The notes below the pieces were generated by a model. The model made no database searches. It worked only from the letters and a program-made list of their open reading frames with translations, and was not told the origin of the DNA. A DNA stretch of 64,000 nucleotides from Acestrorhynchus altus (Eukaryota > Chordata > Actinopteri > Characiformes > Acestrorhynchidae): positions 601,409 to 665,408 of the forward strand of contig JAVGWO010000026.1 in assembly GCA_034509495.1 (NCBI GenBank), in the 5' to 3' direction. Each line of letters opens with the position of its first letter. Positions within the stretch are counted from its first letter, which is position 1. Shown in pieces: positions 12,990 through 22,745 of this stretch. The position numbers and the translations under genes were made by a program.

Positions 12990-13220
12990 TTATCAATCTA
13001 ATCAATACAAATGATTGCATTTTCCAATTTAAAAACACTGGATGATCAATTTCTGGGAAATAAAGTGTTTTAAGTCATTGTAAGGAAAATAAAACACAAA
13101 AACAGCTGCAAGTAAATATTTGATTGAAACATTGTCAAATTTATACAAATGAGTACAATTTTTAAAATTCTTAGATCTCCTGAAAATAACAACATCTGGC
13201 AGGTGTGACTGTTTCGTAAA
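12990..13220. repeat. Dispersed repeat (fish DNA-transposon-like), copy 1
   Basis: This aligns with 58715-58965 in the same orientation. Both begin tcaatctaatcaa, pass through ctggatgatc.atttc and ataaagtgttt, and later share ttcctga.aataaca followed by gtga.act. I recognise the arrangement as a dispersed repeat common in otophysan fish, but I cannot name a family with certainty. Confidence 0.6.
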
Positions 13221-13585
13221 TACTGTTCAGTTACATTTGGTGAATAAAAGTACGTCAAACTATGAAAACATTCCACAAAATTGATCTAGAGTTCTAAAGG
13301 TTAAGAGGATGTCTTCATTGCACTACATTTAAAATTTGCTTGACTTGAAATATTTCTGCGTCACTGTGTAGTTGCACTAAGTTTACAGTTAATGGCCCCC
13401 AGTTTCCCTGTGACCAAACATGGTCTCTTGTTTGACAGGTGTAAAACATCCAGATCATTGCCAGATTAGGTTTCTGACAAATCTGGCCACCTCTTAAACA
13501 TGGTAAAAGCATCTGGAGCCATCTTACCATAGTTGGGAAGCATATGACTAATAGACCTCGGGGGCATTTTTGTGGATGATGCACC

Positions 13586-13759
13586 ATGGCGAAAGTGGAA
13601 AACAGAGATGTAAAGTTTTGCTGTGCACCAGAAAGGGGATTCGGAAAGTTTCCTGCGGTCACACAGTGGTTCTGGGAAACAAACGAGATCATCTGCCTTG
13701 CACATTTCCAGCCTCAATCGCGGGGTTCACAGGAAAGTTTCGGAACTGCGCTTCAGTAG
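13586..13759 (+). CDS. Putative short ORF, 57 codons
   Basis: It starts at an ATG in a strong Kozak context (gcaccATGG). The frame gives MAKVENRDVKFCCAPERGFG, then KFPAVTQWFWETNEIICLAH, then FQPQSRGSQESFGTALQ, and ends at TAG. The local sequence is richer in CpG than its surroundings. Beyond the stop the same frame stays open for 20 more codons and looks similar in style, so this could be a decayed exon of a longer coding sequence. The cysteines plus ICLAHF vaguely recall the end of a THAP-type zinc finger, but the spacing does not match well and I do not assign it. No splice sites or polyadenylation signal were established. Confidence 0.25.
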   Translation: MAKVENRDVKFCCAPERGFGKFPAVTQWFWETNEIICLAHFQPQSRGSQESFGTALQ

Positions 13760-13869
13760 ATCTGCGCCAGAAAGAGACCATATGCTATTGATGAGCACGA
13801 AGTGTTACCAGAGAAAAAATGAGTCTGATAATGACCAGAGACGCTGGAGGAATTGCATTATTTCTTGAC

Positions 13870-15850
13870 GTTCACAGAGCCTGGTAAATGTGATACAGAG
13901 ATTGAAATTATTACCACTTGCATGAGGCATTCACTCAATCAGTATTACAAGAACTGAACAGTGTATATGAAGAAAAGCACACACTGTTTAGAAAATGAAA
14001 GAAAATTTTAAACATTTTAATTATCTCTTCAGATACTGTACAAAATCATTTTTTACCCCTTTAGACAAACGTGCACTCTGGTGTGAATGCCCAGCCCTGT
14101 CTGCACTGCATGTGTATTCACTGGAAAATGGGCCAATTACTAGTTTATTAAGAGTAATTGTGTGTCCGGTGAACCTCGGAGGCTTCGGAAGGCAACATAC
14201 AGCGATAAGTGAGACTTTGTCAGATTGCATTATCGATAAACACACAAGGCCTCTGTGAAAATTCCTTAAGAATCAGCCTAGAATTCTCACTGGCTTACAT
14301 CAAAGAGGACACCACCAGCCCAGGGTAAAAATGTACTTTACAGGGACCATATCTGATATAATCTAATATTTTAATTTTTGAAACTTTTAAGTCTTTGGTC
14401 CACTAATGGCCTTTGGTTGGGTTTATTTTTATACTAAACAGATCAGGTTGACACATTCCTTAATATTTCTACATAAATGTTTGAGCTAAAGTGCTGTATA
14501 TATAATAGTGGGAAATGCTGTATTTAAAATATCCAATAATATCACAAAAAGATTAAGATACCTGCAGCACTGAATATTGCAATTTTTATCACAATTTTAG
14601 CCTTAATTGTCATTCTGGCCAAGAATGTGCTCGTTGGCTCTAGATATTTTCATGACTGGAAGGTAACAGTTGCAATGAGAATCAAGTAATGTATGGTGGG
14701 CACAGATTTTTTGTGTTTTGATTGTCCTTCAAACTAGTCAGAGCATATAGTTTAAAATTTTAAACCTGACTCTGAGCATAATCTAGTACTGTATACTGGT
14801 CAGTGACTCAATCTCAACAGATCCCATCGACAGCCAATGAAAACTTGGCATGAAAAGTAAACAGGTCTAAAAGCTGTCCCCACACTGACCTGACTGATCT
14901 CTTATTTTTTGCTTAATAATTTACTTTTATTTACTAAATCTTTCTATTTTTTCCACTTAGACTTAATATGTATGATTTAAAGCAAAATTTCCTGCCCTCT
15001 ATAGACTACTGCCTCACCCTGAGGATGGGCCTGAGGACAACTAGACAGTGCTTCATGGCCCACTGTTGGTCCCCGGCACACAGGTTGAGAAACCATGATT
15101 TAAGTAACATGAAGCAAATATGTACTTTGGGTATTTGTTTCATTTCAATGGCAAGTTGAAGTCTAGCGTGTGATCCCTAGTTATTTGATGTGCAAAACTC
15201 AGTCAGGAAGTGTGAAATACCCAGTCTTTTTATAATTTGTTACAATTTGTAGTGTTCCCAAGTCCAATCAGAGATCACCTACCAAATGCCACCAGAACAA
15301 CTCTGACCAATTGAAGCATGGATTTTTTAACCAGCATACCAGCACTTTTAAGCAATTTGTGCTACAGCCCTTGTTCAGCACATGCATCAGAATGTCTTGG
15401 TCTGACATGACCCTTTCCATGGTTCACTGGGACTTTGTTAGACAATTTTGTTTGACAATAACCACTACATACTGGAAATCCCTCATAATATCTGTTGTTT
15501 TGGAGATGCCTTGACTCCCTCTGATCTTTACTCTTATTAATATTACTCTTATTAATTTCACAGTTATAAGGATAATTAATGGTATATACTTTATACAAGT
15601 GGTCTTATTGTAATGTATAGATTGTAGGGATTGTGGAGTGAACAGTACATTTGAAAAGTTTATATACAATATACAATTTTTTTTTCCACAATTAAGACTC
15701 AAATAAAGACAAGAAGAGATCAAATGTGTTTAACATAACTACATTGGAGGGCAGTGAAAGAGTAAGTGAGAAATTATTAGGGTGGTGGTGCATTGCTTTG
15801 AAGAGCTGAAAAGAAGATGTCGATTAATGAACTTGAACTCCAGTGACCCG
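13870..15850. other. Intergenic, no recognised gene
   Basis: It holds an 87-codon plus frame (13995-14258) overlapping a 74-codon minus frame, neither with a known domain. At about 15040-15105 the text tggtccccggcacacaggttgagaaaccatg (shown here in parts: tggtccccggca, then caggttgagaaacc) resembles the edge of a common vertebrate repeat. The rest is AT-rich spacer. Confidence 0.5.
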
Positions 15851-15854
15851 TCAC

Positions 15855-15974
15855 CTTCACAGAGGAGGCTGGACAAACAGATGGAGTCAGGGATGTGCTG
15901 GTCACGACCCCACTGTTTACACTCCCAGTAGTGAAGAACAGGGCAAGGTCACAGTGTCGGAGGTCATGGTTGAA
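15855..15974 (-). other. Candidate exon, 120 bp
   Basis: On the minus strand a pyrimidine-rich acceptor (ttcttccctttcag) precedes 120 bases that stay open for 40 codons. They begin FNHDLRHCDLALFFTTGSVN and end CPASSVK, and are followed by a gaag|gtgacg donor-like edge. The block is GC-richer than its flanks. I recognise no protein family. The same frame continues open to a stop at about 15777, so it could instead be a terminal exon. Confidence 0.25.
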
Positions 15975-16055
15975 CTGAAAGGGAAGAACACATGCATGTG
16001 CAATGTCGTGCTCTGACATTAGTATTCAGACATATTAACACAGCCTCACACTCAT

Positions 16056-16114
<59 letters not shown>
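16056..16114. repeat. (CA)n microsatellite with CG steps
   Basis: An alternating purine-pyrimidine tract starting with a short CGCGCG stretch, a composition prone to Z-DNA. Confidence 0.95.
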
Positions 16115-16118
<4 letters not shown>

Positions 16119-17043
16119 GAAACTGACACTCACTCATATATGAGGCAGAGTGAGTGAGTGAAAGAAAAAAGGAGCAAGAGTCTTTTCAGGCCTGCATCTG
16201 GATACCAGATGGTGTTTGAGTCATGCCTGGGTTACCAGGGGCTGGGAGTCTGTTAAAAAGCTAGAGAAGGAATATGTGCACATACACACATATACGCACT
16301 TGTTTTTATACAATGGCATGCCAAGGGGCACACACACACATTTATATATTTCATAATTTCATAATGAATGGACCAATATAAATACTCCCAATTTACTTAA
16401 AAACATAAAAATTGACTTAAAAAATAAAAAGCTATTTTGTCTCCTGTAAATTCATCCTTTTAAAGATACAAGGCATGTGTAAATGGCTGTAAGTATTATA
16501 TAATGAATATTGTGTCTTCACTCTTTGTCATTTTTTTAAGTTTGTTGCATGATTTGAAAACCCATGTTGCTATTTGCATTGTGTGAAACTTTATCTTGAA
16601 CAGATCAATAGAAATGCTTTGGATTTTATATTACAAAGTAGGATTATTTTTGTTTCAGAACTAAAGTACAAGCTTTAGTTCCAGCATAAAGAATATATAT
16701 GTAGTACATATGTCTATGACGAATTTTAAAGAAATGTAATTATGGACCAATGATAATGTGTTCTGACCATGGTAATGCTCCCATTTGCTCTAATGTTGGA
16801 TCCCAAGTAATTCAATTGCCATGATGTCACCTAACTGATTATTCCTTCACAATTAATCCTCAAGTGTGTCTGAAGTTCATGCCAACCCAAAAAAGGACAT
16901 CTGAGTGTAGGAGTTTAAATTAATTCCAGTCTGGCTGACTTTCCACTGGTTACAGCGAACACAATCCTATAATTTTTGTGACAATTTGTGACAACTACAG
17001 TGAACACTAAGCTGAGGGCATTACTTAATCATCTACCCAAGAT

Positions 17044-17094
17044 GATAGATAGATATAGATAAATAATGATAAGATAAGATAAAGATAAGATCAA
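17044..17094. repeat. Imperfect GATA/GATAA repeat
   Basis: Repeated gatagata and gataagataa words in about 50 bases. Confidence 0.8.
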
Positions 17095-17311
17095 ATGAAT
17101 GTTTGTGTAGCATTATGTCATTTAGCAGACAAACATATGTGGGTGTTATTTAGAATTAATGCCCCTCCAAAGCCCTACAAAATTTCCAAAGCATATCCTT
17201 AACCTTTGTAACCAAAAATAAAGGTTTTAAGCATGCATTCTGAACTTTAAAAAGCAAAAACACTTTCATTCAGTTAGATCCTGATATTGTTGGTTGACTT
17301 TGGTCTCCACA

Positions 17312-17313
<2 letters not shown>

Positions 17314-17394
<81 letters not shown>
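17314..17394. repeat. (CA)n microsatellite, 81 bp
   Basis: An uninterrupted CA tract. The long frames on both strands here (HTHTHT and VCVCVC peptides) are artefacts of it. Confidence 0.98.
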
Positions 17395-17395
<1 letters not shown>

Positions 17396-17483
17396 TGTTA
17401 CACAAACACACTGTGACTTGTTCTTTTCCTTTCTGTCTTGTTCTCTTGTTCTCATATGCTTACAGACTACTTCACACACATGG

Positions 17484-17492
17484 GCACACACA

Positions 17493-17526
<34 letters not shown>
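17484..17526. repeat. (CA)n microsatellite
   Basis: A second CA tract 90 bp from the first, with one GACA interruption. Confidence 0.95.
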
Positions 17527-17530
<4 letters not shown>

Positions 17531-17964
17531 AGAAGAATGCTGTGTTCGTCGGGGAGGGAGCCCCTGTGGAGAGGTAGATTGCTCCCAGGCTAGGCTGACC
17601 CGAGGCTAAACCCAACACCTGACTTGTTGCACTGCTGCTCAAGAGTTCAGCCCAAGGGTGACACTCACCATGCCTCACAGAGGCAGGGAGTGGGGGGGGG
17701 CAAAACAGGGGAACACAGTGTTCAAATGAATAAGGAGAGGCAAAAACAGACATTTGAAATGTATACCACTTTGAAACACCTAATGTATATAAACATATAC
17801 TTTCTGGGCATTAGATTACGGCTGATATTCAAAGAAATTTAGAGTGTAATCATGTTGCACAGGTAGGCAAACATGGAATTAAAGTTTAATCCAAGGACTC
17901 TTATCAATACAATATGATGTGCTTGGCGATATGGGTTGTGTGTGGAGTAGAGGACAGTCCTAAG

Positions 17965-18540
17965 TACAATCTTATGTACAGTTGTAAAAAATAGGACACC
18001 TGTGACAACATTGAAGGATGTAACTAAACAAATAAAATGGAAGAAATGTATTTAAATAATTTGTTAAAGTTATTAGAAATGCAATTTTATTGTGAGGAGA
18101 AGGTTAGAATTTATTACTACTTAAAATACCTTAAATAAGAATCAGGTGCAGCACATCAACTGCAAATGATAGACCATTGTAACAGAGGACTTTATAACTC
18201 AGACATTACTTGATTGTTGAGAGTGGGATCATCATGTCCGGATCCAAAGAGCTCTTTGAGGGCTTCAGAAAGAAGGTTATAGATAAATATCAGTCTGGGC
18301 AGGAAGTTATAAAGATCTCAAAACTATCAGCCATTCTACTGTCCAGACAATCATAAAGCAACAGCCAACATGGCCAACTCAGGCCATCCTAGCAAGTTCA
18401 GCCCAAGAGCAGACCACAAAATGCTAAAGAATTCTACAACAATCCTAAAATGACAGATAAAGACCAAACAAGTTTAATTTCATGGGAAGTGTGAAGGGGC
18501 AGAACCCTTGTTGTAAAAAAATAAACTAGAAATTAACAGG
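17965..18540 (+). mobile_element. Tc1-like transposon, N-terminal half
   Basis: It begins with a terminal-repeat-like ttgtaaaaaataggacacct and then carries the DNA-binding half of a Tc1-like transposase. The start at about 18236 reads SGSKELFEGFRKKVIDKYQS. It is followed by a second helix-turn-helix region around ILLSRQS, then a frameshifted KFSPRAD-type linker (tcagcccaagagcagacc) and a piece corresponding to the region just before the catalytic domain. Stops and small deletions make it a pseudogene. Family knowledge: Tc1 transposases bind their inverted repeats with paired helix-turn-helix motifs. Confidence 0.75.
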
Positions 18541-18589
18541 ACAAAACTAAGATTCACTGTAAATAAGCTTCACTGTATTTGTGGGTACT

Positions 18590-18775
18590 TAAGAAACATG
18601 TGAGACCATCTGTCTAAAAGCTGAATCTGAAGTGAATATGCAACACGACAACGACCCAAAACATTCCAGTTAATCCACCAAGAAAGGTCTCAAACCAATG
18701 AAATGGAGAGTTCTCAAAGTCAAAGTTCAGCTCTTAATCCTATTGAGATGTTGTGGGGTGAAACTGGTGTGCATG
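18590..18775 (+). mobile_element. Tc1-like transposase, C-terminal fragment
   Basis: The frame reads MQHDNDPKHS followed, after a stop, by MKWRVLKVK and NPIEMLW (one frameshift). These are the second and third catalytic signatures of Tc1-like transposases, the Asp of QxDNDPKH and the Glu of PIEMLW. It abuts an N-terminal fragment on the left and a central fragment on the right, so it is either one element with an internal deletion or a separate insertion. Confidence 0.7.
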
Positions 18776-18784
18776 CAAAAAATG

Positions 18785-18999
18785 TGCAGAACAAGTGAAG
18801 TGCAGGCCTCACTTGTCTCAGGTAAGGTCAATGTACATGATAAAAAAGACCAAACCACCACTGAACAAAAGGTACAAACAGACTGATCTTGCATTTTCCA
18901 AAAGAAATTTTGATGACCCCAAAGATTTTGGGACAATAATCTTTGGACTGATGAGTCAAAGATGGAACATGTTTTGAAAGATTTAGGTCACTTAACATG
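18785..18999 (+). mobile_element. Tc1-like transposon, left part of a split copy
   Basis: It covers the transposase from the linker (ASLVSGKVNVHD) to the first catalytic signature: FDDPKDFGTIIFGLMSQRWN corresponds to the FW..V.W.DE.K region and is frameshifted. It stops after cttaacatgg, where the Rex3-like LINE begins. Its continuation is at 21091. Confidence 0.75.
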
Positions 19000-19000
19000 G

Positions 19001-21090
19001 CCGGGTCTTTACACATGGGGCCCGACTGAGCTCAGCCCAAAGGATTAACATGGATCCCTCTTCCCATGGGCCCACCACCCTTGGGAGGGGTAGTTATTGG
19101 TGCCCAGTGTGATGTGGATCAGGTAGTGACCCAAAGCGTGGGCCTTGGTGTTCTGGACTATATTCTATTCTGGAGTTGTCCATAGAGAGAGGCATGAGGC
19201 AGGAGTGGTCTTACCTATAGCTCCCCAGCTCTCTGTTTGTACATTGGGGTTCTCTCTGGGGAATGAGAGAGTTATTTCCCTAAGTCTTCAGACTGGGAAC
19301 CAGGCCCTGACTGTTGTTTGTCACCAAGAACCTGACCTTCTTGGAGTTCTTGGGGGGGGTGCTGGAAAGTGCCCTTCTTGGGGACTCCATTATTCTAATT
19401 GGAGTCTTCAATGCTCAAGTGGTTGATGACAGCAGGAGCCTTGAAGGGTGTGATTGGGAGGAACGGCCTCTTTGATCTGAACCTGAGTGGTGTTTTGTTT
19501 TGATTTCTATGCTCAGTATGGTTTGTCCATAACAAACACCATTTTGGAACACAAGGGTATCCATAAATGCACCTGGCATCAGGATACCCTAGACTTCGAT
19601 TCAGTGATTGACTTCATAGTTTATAGTGCCATGTGTTTTGGACAGTTGGGTGAAGAGAGGAGCTGAGCTGTCAACTGATCACCACCTTGTGATGAGTTGG
19701 ATCAGGTGGTGGGTGAGAAAGTTTGTTGGTGCCTCTTGTGGCACCAAGGGAGACTATCAAGCTGAAGAAAAAATCCTATCAAGCCTGGTTGGCTTGTGGG
19801 ACTCTGGAGGCAGCTGAAAGTTATCAAAGAGCCAAGGAGGCTGTGGTTTTATCTGTTGCCAAGGCAAAAACTCTGATGTGGGAGGAGTTCAGTGAGGCTA
19901 TGGAAATCAACTTCATTTGGTTCTGAGAAGATTCTGGCAAACTGTGTCAAGCAGCTCAGGAGGGGAAAGCAGTTCCCAACCCACACTGAATATGGTGGGG
20001 ATGGGGGGCTGCTGACCTCGACTGTGGATGTCATCAGATGGTGGAAGGAACACTTTAAAGATGTCCTCTAACAGCAAGTCTTAAATCTTAAGTCTTAAGT
20101 CTTAAATGGAGGAAGTGGTGCTTGGGAGCTGGAGTAGGGACTCATTCATCACACAGGGCGAGGTCACCAAGGTAATTAGAAAACTCATTGGTGGCAGGTT
20201 ACCAGGGGTGTCTGTCCTGGCTGACATGTCTTTGCAACATTATGTGGACATCAGGGATGGTGCCTCTGAATTAGCAGATGGGGGTGGTGGTTCCTCTTTT
20301 TAAGAAGGGAGCTTGAGAGTGTTATACTCCTTAGCCTCCCTGGCAAGGTCAATGCAGGGGTACTGAAGAAGACAGTCCTGCTGATGGTTAACACAAGATA
20401 CAAGAGGAACAAAACAGGTTCCGTCCTGGCTGTGGAACACTGGACCAGCTCTATATCCTTGCTAGGGTCCTTGAGGGGGCATGGGAGTTTGCTCAACCAG
20501 TCCATTTGTTTTGTGGAGAAGGCATTCAACCATGTCCCTCTGGGCATCCTGTGGAGGGTGCTCTGGCAGTACAGGGTACTGGGCTCACTGCTATGAACCA
20601 TTCAGTCCCTGTATAAACAGAGCAGGAGCTTAGGTCACATGGCAGGCAGTAAGTCAGACTGGTTCCCTGTTGGAGTTGGACTCCATCAGGGCTGCCCTTT
20701 GTCACCAATTCTGTTCACAATATGGACAGAATTACCTGGCATAGCCAAATAGTGGAAGGTGTCCAGTTCAGTGACCTTAGGATTACACATCTGCTTTTTG
20801 TGGATGATGTCATCCTGTTGGCTTCACAGAGCCAGGACCTCCAGCTCATCAGGAAAAGGGTGGAATACCCTTTCTGGGTTAGGAATAAGTTCCTGCCTTG
20901 AGTGGAGGAGTCCAAGTACCTTGGGATTTAGTTCACATGTGAGGGAAAGATAGAATGGGAGGTTAACAGGCAGATTGGTGCAGCATCTGCAGTGTTGTGG
21001 TCTCTGATCTGGTCTGTTTGGGAGCTGAGCTGATCCAAAAGGCAAGGTTCTCAATTTACTGGGCAATCTACATTCCGACTGGAAGGAAGG
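19001..21090 (+). mobile_element. Rex3-like (RTE clade) LINE, inactive
   Basis: A non-LTR retrotransposon in several broken frames. The 5' part starts ccgggtctttacacatgggg. The endonuclease part includes EHKGIHKCTWHQDT (about 19549) and ELSTDHHLVMSWIRWW (about 19665). The reverse transcriptase includes GLHQGCPLSPILFTIW (about 20677) and a catalytic-site version FVDDVIL (about 20798). The cagggctgccctttgtcacc stretch (about 20686) matches, as I recall it, the site used to amplify fish Rex3 elements. The 3' end is missing: it stops at about 21090 within the region that normally reads LSIYWSIYVPT. Many frameshifts and stops show it is dead. Confidence 0.8.
20075..20106. repeat. Short tandem cttaagt-type repeat
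   Basis: Four near-identical copies of gtcttaa within the LINE, probably a replication-slippage product. Confidence 0.7.
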
Positions 21091-21475
21091 TAACACTACA
21101 TTCCTCCCTAAAAACATCTTACCAACAGTCAAACATGGTGGTTCTAGTATGATGGTTTGTTTTGCTTCTCCAGGACATGAACAATTTGTCATAAAGGATG
21201 GTACCTTGTTCAAGTGTAGTTGGGTTATGTACCAGGACAGTGAACCTATGCACACAAGCAAGTCTATTTCTGATTTTAGATCCTGTGGCAAGAAGTTTAT
21301 GGTCAAAAACCTCCAAAGAAGCCATATTTTTAAAAAAAATCTGCAAAGAAGAATGGTACAAGCTGGCATGACCAATTAATGATTTTAAGAGGGCATTTGT
21401 GCGTTAATTGTTTTGAAAACATTATCTTCAATAAATTGAATGACCATTTAAAAGCTGCATTTTTGTCTTTATCTT
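21091..21475 (+). mobile_element. Tc1-like transposon, right part of the split copy
   Basis: It resumes with taacactacattcc and encodes KNILPTVKHGGSSMMVCFAS, then SWVMYQDSEPMHTSKS (a mutated version of the QQDNDPKHTSKS catalytic signature). It ends with a 3' untranslated end containing aataaattgaatgaccattt. Joined to 18785-18999 it would follow the usual Tc1 order, so the intervening 2.1 kb is an insertion. Confidence 0.75.
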
Positions 21476-22585
21476 ATAGTAAAATATGCAAATACAGCAT
21501 TGTTACCTCGTCATTTTGCCAACCAGACTTACTAAAACAATTCAGTCCCTGCTTTGACCAAAAACAACATCCCTATTCCATCATTTCATATTACAATGTT
21601 AACTTTTTTTTTCCTCTAGCCAACAATCCTGTATTTAATGTAGAAAAAAAACATATAACTGTCTCTGGGCTTGTAAAAAGCAGTGACACAATAGGTTTAA
21701 TTTGCACTCTTGGTTTGGTTTCATCACAACCCACTTGTCTTCTCCTTTATCATTGCCATTGTGTTATCATTTACAGAAAATCAGCACAAACCAAAACACA
21801 AAAGGTCAAGACCCAAACACATAACAATGAAATCAGCCAAATCAAGACAAACAGCTTACAAATTCTTTTGAAGTTTGTCTTTCTTCAGCACTGTTTTGTC
21901 TACAAGTTGTTATGTCCTGCATGCATTGTTCATGACAGAGGTCAGACCAAGACAGCGCAGTCACAGCCATGCAGCAGATAAAGCCACAAAAGTTTACACC
22001 AGGAACACATCACATATCATAAGCTTTTCTGGATCAAACACCAGATAACGTGAGACTGTCTCTCCAAATCCTACTGTATGATATATCAAAGTCCTGGAAA
22101 ACATTCAGAATCATTTTGGCATGGAATAAACGATGACGTTAATGTAGTATCAATCCAGCAATACATTTTCTCATCAAGTGATCCATGATGTTATAGTAAC
22201 CTAATAAATCTAACATTAGCTTTGATAATGAGCAAAAGAATGTAAGACTGAGCAGGTTCAGTGTGGATGGTTCCAATTCTACGCGAAGGTCTGGGCAAAT
22301 ATTTTCTTTTATGTAGAAAAGAATGATGTCATCTGTTCACAGTTGTATAAATGTACTGATAGGTTAATTAGTTAATTTCACAGTTATTGTGTGCAATTTC
22401 TTATCATTACATAAAGGACAGTGATGTATACAGTGATGTATACAACTACAGCTGTTGAACTTGATATTACAATCAATAAAACAACACAAAATTAAATAAA
22501 GTATACATTTATTAACCAATCACATTGGCTACTTTTGAGGAAACTGCAGGTCATTCCTGTCTGTGAAGAGTTGGGAAGAATGTTC
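21476..22585. other. Intergenic, no recognised gene
   Basis: It contains most of a 200-codon plus frame (21379-21981) whose start lies in the Tc1 3' end. The peptide has no recognisable domain and I treat it as chance. A short duplication gtgatgtatacagtgatgta lies near 22422. Confidence 0.55.
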
Positions 22586-22745
22586 TTTTTGTGCTCAAAT
22601 GGGTTTCCTCCTAGCACTGACTCCCACGTCCAAAAAATCCAAGGTGGGTAAACTGGATATGCTAAATTGCCCTTTGATGTGAGTGTGTGAGTGACTGTAC
22701 ATGTGTGGTAACCTGCAATGGACTGGCACCATGTCCAGGAGGATA
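22586..22745 (-). repeat. Dispersed fish repeat (cctgcgatggactggc type)
   Basis: The segment tttcctcctagcactgac, then gtccaaaaaatccaa, then ctaaattgccct, then tgtgagtgtgtgag and cctgcaatggactggcacc, is the standard order of a very abundant teleost repeat. Related copies in the opposite orientation lie at 53440-53570 and 58265-58525. Confidence 0.7.

Noticed and set aside
17270..17753. Frames rich in HT, CV or RE repeats around simple repeats (also at 24805-25036, 35601-35954, 54889-55089, 56505-56772)
   Set aside because: They are translations of CA, AGAAG, CT and TG microsatellites.
20251..21375. Minus-strand frames of 116 and 183 codons
   Set aside because: They are antisense shadows of the Rex3-like LINE and the Tc1 element.
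21379..21981. 200-codon plus-strand frame, the longest in the window
   Set aside because: Its start lies in the 3' end of a Tc1-like element, the composition matches the AT-rich flanks, and the peptide has no recognisable domain or signal. Likely chance.
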